From Deltaproteobacteria bacterium (GTDB taxonomy: Bacteria > SAR324 > JACQKK01): 64,000 bases of DNA. This document shows positions 34,530-42,580 of this stretch, in pieces. A model generated the notes under the pieces. The model saw nothing but the letters and a program-made list of their open reading frames with translations, was not told the origin of the DNA and searched no databases. The stretch is taken from the NCBI GenBank assembly GCA_029858505.1, contig JAOUEW010000001.1, positions 248,001-312,000 on the forward strand, read 5' to 3'. Position numbers and translations under genes: made by a program. The first letter of the stretch is position 1, and every line of letters starts with the position of its first letter.

Positions 34530-35836
34530 GGGGTTTCTCCCGGTACCTTCCAGCGCAGGGTCATGGGTTGGCCATCCCGCTCAATCTCCCAGCGGGTGTC
34601 TGTGCCGGGCAGAAGTTGCTCGTACTGCAGCCGTACCTGGGCCGGGCTAACCGTTGGGCGGCCGTTCAGCGACAGGATGACATCGCCGGGGACCAACCAA
34701 GCCAAGTGGGGGGCCCGGTGACGGATCAGCCAGCCCGTCTCTCCGCCGGAAACCTTCTCCACCCGCACCGGTGTCTGGCCAGCGGGTGCTTTCGCAGCCT
34801 TACCCGTCTCACCGCCCTTCGTTGCACCTCCTCCCGAAAATTTCACCCCAGCCAGGGATACCAGCCGGGGGGCCTGGGGGTTGGCGGGCAGCACCCGCAC
34901 CACCGGGGCCAGCCCCGCGGGTACGGGCCATTGCTTGGGCTGCCCCGAACCGCCGGGGGAGACCTCCAGGTCGGTCACGGTGAGCTGGGTGACCGGTTTG
35001 CCCGGGTGGTCCGCCAGCCAGCGGGCGGCCCGCAGGTCCATCCCCAGGCCCCATTCCAGGTGCCCGGCCCCGGCTAGCACGATGACTTGGCGGATGCCCG
35101 TTTGCCGGGCCAGCCGGGCGGCCCGGGCCCCCATGGCTTGATCCCAGGCGGTCTGCACCCGGTACAATCCCTGAAAGCGGGGGTTGTCTGGCGCCAAGCC
35201 CTGCCCGTGCCCCACTCCCCGCAGTTGGGTTAAGAACCGGGAGCGGTGGGGTTGAACGCTAAGGTCCAGGGGTCCCCATTCGGCCAGCAGGGCGGGGGAA
35301 AGCCCTTCCCCGGGGCCCCCCAGCAGCACGGCTTTGCGTTCTTCCCGGGTTAGGTTCACCCCCCGCAGGGCGGCGGCCCGGCGCAGGGCCACAAACAAGT
35401 CTCTGTACAGCGGCCAGGGATAGCCCCAGTTGTCGTACCAGCCGGATTGTTCCAGGAAGGCTTCCTCACTCAGGGCCCCTCGCCGCCATGGCTCCAGCAC
35501 GGGGTCGGCTTGGGGAGAAAACATTTCCAGGGCCACGGCCACGCCCCCCCGGCGGGCCAGTCCCTCCACCACGCGGGCTTGGAAGGCATGGCTGCGGGGG
35601 TCGGTGTGCAGTTCTCCCAGAAACACCAGCCCGGTGCCTTCCAATTTGGCCAGCAGTTGCGTTTCGGTCATGGGCCGGGCCAGCCGGGTGTCGTAGGGGG
35701 TTTCGGCGGAGACCCGATGCACGGGGGCAATGGGCCGGTCATCGGGGGTGGAGCGTGACGCCACTGGCTGGCAGGCCCCCAGGAGGGGAAACAGAGCCAT
35801 CCAAAGCAGCTTGCCGCGAAACACACGCGTCCTCAT
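34526..35836 (-). CDS. ChaN-like lipoprotein with C-terminal PDZ-like domain
   Basis: 436 residues from ATG 35836. Lipobox LLGAC (Cys about 22), then a ChaN/DUF399 haem-binding-type domain (about 60-290: GLVFLGELHTDPRSHAFQARVVEGLARRGGVAVALEMF, SGWYDNWGYPWPLYRDL). After a Gly/Lys linker, a PDZ-like domain (about 350-430: GWLIRHRAPHLAWLVPGDVILSLNGRPTVSPAQVRLQYEQ). ChaN of Campylobacter binds haem and is regulated by iron. The PDZ fusion is seen in some proteobacteria but is not the E. coli form. Overlaps ygfZ and larB by four bases at either end. Confidence 0.8.
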   Translation of the reverse strand: MRTRVFRGKLLWMALFPLLGACQPVASRSTPDDRPIAPVHRVSAETPYDTRLARPMTETQLLAKLEGTGLVFLGELHTDPRSHAFQARVVEGLARRGGVAVALEMFSPQADPVLEPWRRGALSEEAFLEQSGWYDNWGYPWPLYRDLFVALRRAAALRGVNLTREERKAVLLGGPGEGLSPALLAEWGPLDLSVQPHRSRFLTQLRGVGHGQGLAPDNPRFQGLYRVQTAWDQAMGARAARLARQTGIRQVIVLAGAGHLEWGLGMDLRAARWLADHPGKPVTQLTVTDLEVSPGGSGQPKQWPVPAGLAPVVRVLPANPQAPRLVSLAGVKFSGGGATKGGETGKAAKAPAGQTPVRVEKVSGGETGWLIRHRAPHLAWLVPGDVILSLNGRPTVSPAQVRLQYEQLLPGTDTRWEIERDGQPMTLRWKVPGETP

Positions 35837-36900
35837 GGGGCGCCTCCATCGGTGGCCAGGGGGGCCGCTACAACGTGTTCTTGGGGGGAGGTTCCAGCGG
35901 GCCCAGGAGCCAGGGGTTCCCCTCCCAGGGCCGCCACCGCGTCGGGCCAGGGCAGCCACCCCAGGGCGGCCCGTTTGCCCTCCCGCGCGAAACGGCTCAG
36001 GCTCGACAGTTGCCCGGCGGGCTGGCCGTTTCTCAGCAGCGGCGTGTCGGTGTGCCAGGGGCCTTCCGGCAAACGCAGGGCCACCAGTTTACGGTTGGGG
36101 TGGCCCCGGCGGCGCATCCGGGTGTGCACCTCTTGGCCCAGGTAGCAGCCCTTCTGGGGGTGCACCAGCCCTTCCAGCGAGGCCTCTCCGGGCAGGTCCC
36201 CCGGCTGGTAATCGCTTTTCCAGCGGGGCCACCCGGCCCAGACGCGAATCTCCTCCCAGGCTTCCTCTCCGCAGGGCAGGGCCAGGGGACCAGCAGAAAG
36301 CTCAGTGCCCGGAGATAGTGCCAGCGCCAGAGACTGGAGCGCCGGGGCCAGCAGGGTGTGGCGGGCCAGCCGCCCCACGGGGTTGGGCAGCACCAGCAGG
36401 GGCAGGTCTTGCCAGCGGGCCAGGGGCTGGGCCGGGTTCACCCCCGCCGCCGCCAGGGCGGCCGCTCCTTGGGGGCCCATCACATCCAACCGGGCCAGGT
36501 CCACCCGCCCCAGTTCCACTTCTTCCCGCACGTGGTGGCTGTCGAGATGGGCCGAGGCACTCTCAATCTCCCCTGGGGGCAGCACCAGCAAAAATTGCTC
36601 CGCCTTCGAGCGGATGATCTCCACGGGGGTGAGAATTTTTCCCCGGCCATCGCACAGCAGGGCCGGGGCCAGGGAACCCACCGCCATGCCCTTCATGGGG
36701 CGGGTCACCAGGCCATCCAAAAAGGCTTCGGCCCCGGCCCCCCGCGCCACAATCACCTCGGCCCATGGGCCTGCCCGCCAAGCCGCACCCTCCCGCAGGG
36801 CGGTCAGTTCCGCCGCCAGGCCGCTCAATACCGGGGGCAAACCAGGGCCGTTCCAACCCCAGGGAGAAAACCACGTTTTCGGGTCCGTCATGGGGGCCAT
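35833..36900 (-). CDS. ygfZ: Folate-binding YgfZ protein
   Basis: 355 residues; start taken at ATG 36900. GcvT-like fold with the family signature KGCYLGQE (HPQKGCYLGQEVHTRMRRRG), needed for repair or assembly of certain Fe-S enzymes such as MiaB using tetrahydrofolate. The N-terminal part (LVTRPMKGMAVGSLAPALLCDGRGKI) also fits. First gene of the overlapping ygfZ-chaN-like-larB operon. Alternative starts at 36891 and 36918 are possible. Confidence 0.9.
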   Translation of the reverse strand: MAPMTDPKTWFSPWGWNGPGLPPVLSGLAAELTALREGAAWRAGPWAEVIVARGAGAEAFLDGLVTRPMKGMAVGSLAPALLCDGRGKILTPVEIIRSKAEQFLLVLPPGEIESASAHLDSHHVREEVELGRVDLARLDVMGPQGAAALAAAGVNPAQPLARWQDLPLLVLPNPVGRLARHTLLAPALQSLALALSPGTELSAGPLALPCGEEAWEEIRVWAGWPRWKSDYQPGDLPGEASLEGLVHPQKGCYLGQEVHTRMRRRGHPNRKLVALRLPEGPWHTDTPLLRNGQPAGQLSSLSRFAREGKRAALGWLPWPDAVAALGGEPLAPGPAGTSPQEHVVAAPLATDGGAP

Positions 36901-37308
36901 AGCGAAAGCCTTTACCAAAAAATATCCATCGGTGAATCAGGAAAACCACTAAAACAGAGAAGACTAAGGGTACCAAGCCCAGGGGGCAAAGACACGCCCT
37001 GGGGCCAGACCTGGGGGGGCAACGGGCCAATGTGTTGTTGTCACAGGGGCTCGTCAGAAAAAGAGGGTTATGTAATATCCAATCAAAACAGCCATTTTCA
37101 TTGATTTTCACTGCATTTTTTGATATCATCGCTGTGGCTTGGGTGAATATGCTTACAGGTTTCCCAGGGAAATCCTGACCGGGGGGTCAGGGTAGAAAGC
37201 GTTCGGCAGGGGGCTTTCTGATGGATTCGCTGGGACCGCGCCGCTGGAGGGACAACCACACCTCTCTTCATCGGTGAACATTCACCCGTGAAAGAAAGAA
37301 GGTGCCGT
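36901..37308 (+). promoter_or_regulatory. Divergent intergenic region with structured 5' leader
   Basis: 408 bases between ygfZ (minus) and the small gene at 37309 (plus). The plus-strand part before the small gene folds into successive hairpins: CCTGACC/GGTCAGG at 37174-37191, AGAAAGC/GCTTTCT at 37194-37219 and GGTGAA/TTCACC at 37273-37286, just before the ribosome site. An AT-rich promoter-like stretch lies at 37080-37135. No known riboswitch class was recognised. Confidence 0.45.
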
Positions 37309-37584
37309 ATGCATTGCACCCTGCACACCAGCCAAGGGAAGTATTTTTGCGATCTGGCCGTTCCGCCCGATCACCATGGCGATGATGTTTTATCTCATGT
37401 CACCTCGCAGATGTTTCAGGTGTATACCGACCACGCCCTGAAGCAGGGGGACTCCCCCATTCTGATGATGGATGAAATTGAATATCACTTGCCGGTGAAG
37501 GTGGAGCGTTGCGAGGCGGAGGGAACCTGGTATCGGGTTCTGTTGCGCCCGGAGGGCAAACCCAGCCGTGGGTTGGTGAGTTGA
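37309..37584 (+). CDS. Small hypothetical protein
   Basis: 91 residues from ATG 37309, spaced correctly from AAGAAGG. Sequence: Cys/His-containing start (MHCTLHTSQGKYFCD), acidic middle (SPILMMDEIEYHLPVKVERCEAEGTWYRV). Looks like a small cytoplasmic beta-rich protein. A strong terminator follows directly, so it is a single-gene unit with a structured leader. Not recognised. A GTG at 37288 would add seven residues. Confidence 0.6.
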   Translation: MHCTLHTSQGKYFCDLAVPPDHHGDDVLSHVTSQMFQVYTDHALKQGDSPILMMDEIEYHLPVKVERCEAEGTWYRVLLRPEGKPSRGLVS

Positions 37585-37592
37585 AATGGGGA

Positions 37593-37618
37593 GGGGGGCT
37601 TGGCCCCCCTTTTTTTTA
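37593..37618 (+). terminator. Rho-independent terminator
   Basis: GGGGGGC-TTG-GCCCCCC stem-loop followed by eight T residues, nine bases after the stop at 37584. Confidence 0.9.
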
Positions 37619-37856
37619 TGTTTTCTTCTTTTTCTCCGATTCTTTTATTCTTCTTCTTTTATTCTTTTTTTATTCCCGGCTGATCCTGAATTCCCCCCGT
37701 CACTCCCGTATTTATTTCTAGGCCTGTGGGCTCACAAAATACCCGCGCGCGGCAAGGGCTTCGGGCGGTTTTTCCTGGATGGTGGCTTGCCGTGCGGGTC
37801 GTTCCCGTGGTTTCTTCCCCCCTCAATGTTTTTGCCGTGAAGAAATAAATACCCCA

Positions 37857-38432
37857 TTATTCGGCCTGGGCCAGGGCCATGAACTCCGCCCGCACGGTGG
37901 GGTCGGTGAGGAACACCCCCATCAGGGTGCTGGTGGTCATGACCCCCTTGTGGTTCACCCCCCGCAGCTCCATGCAAAAGTGAGAGGCCTTCACAATGAC
38001 CCCGATGCCCAGGGGGTCCAGGTTGTCTTGCAGAAAGCGGGCGATTTCATGGGTCAGGTTTTCCTGCACCTGGGGCTTGCGGGAGAAATGATCCACGATG
38101 CGGGACAACTTGGACAACCCGCACAGTTTCTTTTGGGGAATGTAGGCCACCGTGGCCTTGCCCACGAAGGGCAGCAAGTGGTGGGCGCACAGCGATTTCA
38201 CCGGGATGTCTTGCAGCACCACCATGCTGGGGTCATACCCCGCCATCAGGGGGAAGGTGCGCATCCGCAGCTCCGGTTCCTTCAGGCCCCGGCACAGTTC
38301 TTCCGTCCAGGCTTTGGCCACCCGTTGGGGGCTGTCGGCCATGTGGGGGTCGGACAGGTCCAGCCCCAGTCCCTCCATCACTAGCCGGAAGCCGGATTCA
38401 ATTTTTTTCGTGTCCATTTTTTTCGGTTCCAT
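37857..38432 (-). CDS. folE: GTP cyclohydrolase I
   Basis: 191 residues. First step of tetrahydrofolate (and queuosine precursor) synthesis from GTP. Zinc ligands Cys and His in SLCAHHLLPF and Cys in HFCMELRGV are present, with DSPQRVAKAW, VAYIPQKKLCGLSKLSRIVDHFSRKPQVQENLT and HKGVMTTSTLMG. Type IA, normal length. folD lies 8 kb away. Confidence 0.96.
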   Translation of the reverse strand: MEPKKMDTKKIESGFRLVMEGLGLDLSDPHMADSPQRVAKAWTEELCRGLKEPELRMRTFPLMAGYDPSMVVLQDIPVKSLCAHHLLPFVGKATVAYIPQKKLCGLSKLSRIVDHFSRKPQVQENLTHEIARFLQDNLDPLGIGVIVKASHFCMELRGVNHKGVMTTSTLMGVFLTDPTVRAEFMALAQAE

Positions 38433-38518
38433 GGCACGCCTTTCAGGTAAACGCGGTTAGGGTCTATCTTGACTTGAACTGTGTGCGGTTATTACAACGT
38501 AAATGCAATGGGTCATTA

Positions 38519-38712
38519 AATAAAGAGGCTGGCCTTTCCAACGGCACCCCTCCCCGTCGGAGAAGGACAATACTCGAATCTATCGGCGGAAAGATTCATC
38601 CTCGCAAATGGTGAAGCCGGAAGGAAGCAAGTACCCAACAATTCGGCTTTATGCCGTTCCCTTCTCCGATGGGGAGGGGATGCCCCCGCAGGGGGCAGGG
38701 GAGGGGTGCTGT
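38519..38712. repeat. Dispersed repeat family A, copy
   Basis: Contains CCCTCCCCGTCGGAGAAGGACAATAC, GGAAGGAAGCAAG, ATTCGGCTTTATG and the GGGGAGGGGATGCCC...CAGGGGAGGGGTGCTG end. The right end joins the antitoxin coding sequence directly (see next feature). Confidence 0.7.
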
Positions 38713-38944
38713 ACACGGCAACAGTCTGGCTCTGGGGATTGAAAAACCCGTGCTGGAATTGCTGGGGGCCGATGCCAGCACGCCCTTCGATATTTCCACC
38801 GATGGACAAGTTCTCATCCTTTCGCCAGTGAAGGATGCCGCCCGCAGGGAGGCTTTTCAAACGGCCTTGACCCAGGTGAACGCCCGCTATCCCAAAGCCC
38901 TGAAGCGCTTGGCGGAGGAGCTCATGGTGTTTCTCTCTCTATAA
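38651..38944 (+). pseudogene. MazE/AbrB-like antitoxin remnant with replaced 5' end
   Basis: From 38714 the frame encodes HGNSLALGIEKPVLELLGAD...PFDISTDGQVLILSPV..., the core of a MazE/AbrB-type swapped-hairpin antitoxin that is normally preceded by about eight more residues of the first strand (of the xxTLTKxGNS type). Here those codons are absent and the frame runs back into repeat family A, which happens to offer an ATG at 38651 and would add MPFPSPMGRGCPRRGQGRGA. The protein would therefore lack its first beta strand. No toxin gene follows; instead the duplicated cysteine desulfurase end is next. Called a remnant. Confidence 0.7.
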
Positions 38945-39057
38945 TTTCACCAGTTTTTCCATGGCCAGTTTCCAGCGTTGAAAGCAATCGTCCAGGTCGG
39001 CCAGCCGGTTGTGCAGCGAGAAGCTGAGCCGCACGGTAGACAGGGCCCGCTGGGGGG
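38939..39057 (-). pseudogene. Duplicated 3' end of the cysteine desulfurase gene
   Basis: 119 bases that match 39757-39875 with two mismatches and the same frame and stop (…DCFQRWKLAMEKLVKL). It encodes only the last ~37 residues and has no start. Together with the full gene's end it forms a direct repeat around the small lipoprotein gene. Confidence 0.95.
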
Positions 39058-39072
39058 GCATCCCCTCTCCCC

Positions 39073-39108
39073 AAAAAAAAACAGCCCGCAGTGAATAGCC
39101 GCGGGCTG
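39073..39108 (-). terminator. Rho-independent terminator of the small lipoprotein
   Basis: CAGCCCGCGG stem, mirrored by CCGCGGGCTG, followed on the minus strand by nine T residues. Confidence 0.85.
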
Positions 39109-39138
39109 AACAAGAAAACAAGAACCAGGGGAAGATCC

Positions 39139-39573
39139 CTACGGAGTGATGGTAAAATTGGCCCCAGCGCCGGACATATCTGTTACCCGAACATACACCT
39201 TGGTATTGGGGGAGGCTGTGCTCACCGTACAGCTGTCATTCACGGTACCGGCGTTTCCCGTGCATGTTCCGGTGAGGACAAGGAAGCCCGAGTCGCTGTA
39301 GGAGTTAGGATTCACATTGCCCGACATGCCGCTCACGGTAATGATGTGGTTCCCCGCCGATGGATAGGAAACTTCGTAATCACTCTTTGAAGAAGAAGCC
39401 ACCGAGCTGTTTGTGGGGACACCAGGCGTTAAAACCGTCGTGGTAAAGCCAGGGCAATAACCATTGCAAGTTTGAATCGTGGTATCACCGCAACCGGCCA
39501 GCGCCAAAATCAACACCACCGTCACAGATTGAAGACCCCCCCAGGTCCATTTCTTCAGACACGGCATATCCAT
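39139..39573 (-). CDS. Small lipoprotein with one PPC-like repeat
   Basis: 144 residues from ATG 39573 (RBS AGAGGAA). Signal peptide and lipobox LALAGC, then a single domain that matches the repeat unit of the 556-residue lipoprotein at 14363: SAGNHIITVSGMSG, TGTCTGNAG...DSC, VYVRVTDMSGAGANFTITP. It ends FTITP where the large one ends FTLTP, and both have a GCCCGCGG terminator. The gene plus terminator lies exactly between the two copies of the cysteine desulfurase 3' end, so it came in as an insert. Confidence 0.75.
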   Translation of the reverse strand: MDMPCLKKWTWGGLQSVTVVLILALAGCGDTTIQTCNGYCPGFTTTVLTPGVPTNSSVASSSKSDYEVSYPSAGNHIITVSGMSGNVNPNSYSDSGFLVLTGTCTGNAGTVNDSCTVSTASPNTKVYVRVTDMSGAGANFTITP

Positions 39574-39756
39574 TATTCCTCTTTTTGATTGGGATGATGC
39601 GTTGTGTTCCCGGATCGCAAAAAAAAGGCCTATTGGCGCGCCTGTTCTTGCAACCTCTCCAACCCATAGTCTTATGATAACACGCGAGGGCGTTCTAAAC
39701 CAATGGAGCATCCGTTTCGCTGTAAATCCGCTTCCTGTCGAATTTTGTTCAGCCCC

Positions 39757-40920
39757 CTATAGTTTCACCAGTTTTTCCATGGCCAGTTTCCAGCGCTGAA
39801 AGCAATCGTCCAGGTCGGCCAGCCGGTTGTGCAGCGAGAAGCTGAGCCGCACGGTAGACAGGGCCCGCTGGGGGGTGAACCCCGCCGCCAGCAAGGCGGG
39901 GGAGGGCTGAGGCTTGGCCGAGGAGCAGGCCGAACCGGTGGAGACGATGAGCCCCTGCTGTTCCAAGTGATGCAAAATGACCTCGGCGGGAACGCCCGGC
40001 AGGGAGACGGACACAATGTAAGGCAGGGCCGCCCCAGAGCGGAAGACCTGCAGCCGGGGGAAGCCCTCCAGAAAGTCTAACCAGCGCTGGTGATATTGGG
40101 CCCGTTCATCGGCTTGGGCGGCCAGCACGGCCTGGGTGCGGCGGGCGGCCGCGGCAAATGCGGCAATGGCAAACGGGTTTTCCGTGCCAGAGCGCAGGCC
40201 CCCCTCCTGCCCCCCGCCGGTGAGCTGGGGTTCCAGCTCGATGGGTTGAAAGCGGATCAGGGCCCCAGCCCCCTTCGCTCCGTGCACCTTGTGGGCGCTC
40301 ACCGACAGCAGCCCCACCCCCGCCTCCCGCCAGGGGATATCTACCTTGGCAAAGGCCTGCACGGCGTCGACGTGAAACACGGCTTTGGGGGCGGCGTTCC
40401 GCAGCATCCGCCCAATGGCCTCCAGGGGCTGGCGGGTGCCCAGTTCGTTGTTTACCGCCATCACGCTCACCATGCGCAGGTCTGGCCCCAGCCGGGGGGC
40501 CAGGGCCTCCAGGTCCACCACACCCTCGGGGGTGGCGGGCAGGGTTTCCACCTGTACCCCTTGGCGGGCCAGGGCGGCGGCGGTTTGTGCCACGGCGGGG
40601 TGTTCCAGGGCGCTGATTAGCAGCCGGTTGGCCTTGGGCCGGGGAAGGGCAAACACCCCCCGCAGGGCCAGGTTCACGCTTTCTGTTCCCCCGCTGGTGA
40701 ACACCACCCCCTGGGGCGGGGCCCCGGCCAGCCGGGCGATTTCTCGCCGGGCCTCCCCCAGGGCTTCCCGGGGAGGGGCGCCATATGCGTGTAAAGAAGA
40801 CGGATTTCCCCCGTCCGTCTCCAGCCAGCGGCGTGATTCTGCCAAGACTTCCGGCAGCAACGGGGTGGTGGCGGCGTTGTCTAAATACAGTCTAAAATCC
40901 ATCCCGTGGGGGGGGTTCAT
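39757..40920 (-). CDS. Cysteine desulfurase (NifS/IscS type)
   Basis: 387 residues from ATG 40920 (RBS AGGA). PLP enzyme that takes sulfur from cysteine for Fe-S and other sulfur cofactors. YLDNAATTPL, GNPSSLHAYG, FTSGGTESVNLAL, the PLP Lys in SVSAHKVHGAKGAG, RSGTENPFAI and the active-site Cys loop STGSACSSAKP are all present. The last 119 bases are duplicated 818 bases downstream with an insert between. No iscU/iscR neighbours, so it is a stand-alone NifS-like enzyme. Confidence 0.93.
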   Translation of the reverse strand: MNPPHGMDFRLYLDNAATTPLLPEVLAESRRWLETDGGNPSSLHAYGAPPREALGEARREIARLAGAPPQGVVFTSGGTESVNLALRGVFALPRPKANRLLISALEHPAVAQTAAALARQGVQVETLPATPEGVVDLEALAPRLGPDLRMVSVMAVNNELGTRQPLEAIGRMLRNAAPKAVFHVDAVQAFAKVDIPWREAGVGLLSVSAHKVHGAKGAGALIRFQPIELEPQLTGGGQEGGLRSGTENPFAIAAFAAAARRTQAVLAAQADERAQYHQRWLDFLEGFPRLQVFRSGAALPYIVSVSLPGVPAEVILHHLEQQGLIVSTGSACSSAKPQPSPALLAAGFTPQRALSTVRLSFSLHNRLADLDDCFQRWKLAMEKLVKL

Positions 40921-41360
40921 GGGGTTTATTCCTGTAATGGTTGAACAATTCAGATGTTTTCCCTAGGGCGGGAAGGGCGGGTGCGGGTTTATCTTATGCG
41001 GAATGCCCCAGGGGCCACAACCCCGGAAGTTTCCGTTTCATTGACTTATGGGGTGAATCTGGCACAATAGAAGATGACAAATCGTGTAAACGGACATGCA
41101 AAAGGACCATGGATCACCAAAGCCATATTTTTGGCTGTGGTGACTCCAGTGTTTGGATGAATGACTGGGTGGTGCGCGCCGGGTTCTGGGATTACAAACC
41201 GGGGCTCCGATGAAGACCATTCCGCTAGGTTTGCGCGCCGGGAACCGGACGCCATTCAGCCTCCTTGAAGATGTATGGTTTGCCAGAATCGTTGGTAAAG
41301 GGGGCAGTCCATCCGGAAAAACAACCGGCCTTCAACCGCCTAACGTTGAGAGAATCACCC
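40921..41360. other. Divergent intergenic region, nothing recognised
   Basis: 440 bases between the divergently oriented cysteine desulfurase and NMO-type genes. Short ORFs here show no recognisable protein. Presumably holds both promoters. No RNA gene or clear repeat was seen. Confidence 0.5.
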
Positions 41361-42539
41361 ATGGCATTCAATCCTCCTCCCCTGAAAATCCGCAATTTCA
41401 CCGTTCCCATTCCCGTTGTACAGGGTGGCATGGGGGTGGGGATTTCTTGGGATAAACTGGCCGGCGCGGTGGCCCATGCCGGCGGCATGGGAACGGTTTC
41501 CACCGTGGGAACCGGTTATTGGAACACCGAGCACATCCGCACCATCAACGGCCGGCCCCTGAAGCCCAAAAACTTTCACAACACCGAAAACTTGATGGCC
41601 ATTTTAAAAAGCGCCAAAGAGAAAGCCGGTGGAAACGGTGCCGTGGGGGTGAACATTCTTTACGCCATCACCGATTATGAGCGGATCGTCAAAGAATCCA
41701 TCGAGGGTGGGGCCCAGTACATTATTTCGGGTGCCGGGCTGCCCCTGATGCTGCCCTCCTACGCGGGCGATGCCGACGTGGCCCTGATTCCCATCGTGTC
41801 GTCTCCCCGGGTGGTCGATTTAATTTGCAAGCGGTGGAAGCGCCACGGGCGCCTGCCCGACGCCATCATTTTGGAAGGGCCCAAATCTGGCGGCCACCAG
41901 GGTTACACCTTCGAGCAATGCTCCGAGCCGGAATACCAGTTGGAAAACATGACCCCCCGTGTGCTGGAGGCCTGCAAGGCCTGGGGGAACATTCCCCTCA
42001 TCGTGGCCGGGGGTGTGTGGGACAACCGCGACATCGAACGCTTTTTCGACATGGGGGTGTCTGGCGTTCAGATGGCCACACGGTTCATTGGCACCCACGA
42101 GTGCGATGCCGACGACCACTTCAAGCAGGTCATTTTAGAATCCCGCAAAGAAGACATCCGCCTGATCAAATCTCCCGTGGGCTATCCGGCCCGGGGAATT
42201 GTGACCACCCCCTTGATTCAGCGGGTCATGGCGGGCGTGCGGCCCAAGATTACCTGCATTTCCAACTGCGTGGTGCCTTGCCACAACGGCGAGGAATCCA
42301 ACAAGGTGGGATATTGCATCGCCGACTCTCTGGCCGACGCCCAGCAGGGCAAGTTCGAAACGGGGTTGTTCTTCTCCGGCTCGAACGGTTACCGGGTGAA
42401 GCGGATGCAAAGCGTGCAGGAACTGATGGAAAAACTCTCCGGCCAGCGGGCAGATGAAGACGCCTGGCAGGGCCGGGAGGATGACCAAGACGATGCCCCC
42501 GCCTCTGGGTCGGGGGTGGCAGCCTACGCCGTGCCCTAA
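41361..42539 (+). CDS. Nitronate monooxygenase/2-nitropropane dioxygenase family flavoprotein
   Basis: 392 residues from ATG 41361. FMN-dependent TIM barrel: VQGGMGVGISWDKLAGAVAHAGGMGTV, YIISGAGLPL, EGPKSGGHQGY, PLIVAGGVWDNRDIERFFDMGVSGVQMATRFI phosphate-binding segment. The C-terminal region carries several Cys (CISNCVVPCHN) of the large NMO subgroup also related to enoyl-ACP reductase FabK. Whether the substrate is a nitroalkane or something else cannot be read from the sequence. Followed by moaC 42 bases later on the same strand. Confidence 0.88.
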   Translation: MAFNPPPLKIRNFTVPIPVVQGGMGVGISWDKLAGAVAHAGGMGTVSTVGTGYWNTEHIRTINGRPLKPKNFHNTENLMAILKSAKEKAGGNGAVGVNILYAITDYERIVKESIEGGAQYIISGAGLPLMLPSYAGDADVALIPIVSSPRVVDLICKRWKRHGRLPDAIILEGPKSGGHQGYTFEQCSEPEYQLENMTPRVLEACKAWGNIPLIVAGGVWDNRDIERFFDMGVSGVQMATRFIGTHECDADDHFKQVILESRKEDIRLIKSPVGYPARGIVTTPLIQRVMAGVRPKITCISNCVVPCHNGEESNKVGYCIADSLADAQQGKFETGLFFSGSNGYRVKRMQSVQELMEKLSGQRADEDAWQGREDDQDDAPASGSGVAAYAVP

Positions 42540-42580
42540 GGCACGGCGGTTTTGTTTCGGCCCCCTGTTTCTCCCTCCGG

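Noticed and set aside
40941-41213. 90-codon frame upstream of the NMO-type gene
   Set aside because: No recognisable domain, mixed composition and no supporting context.
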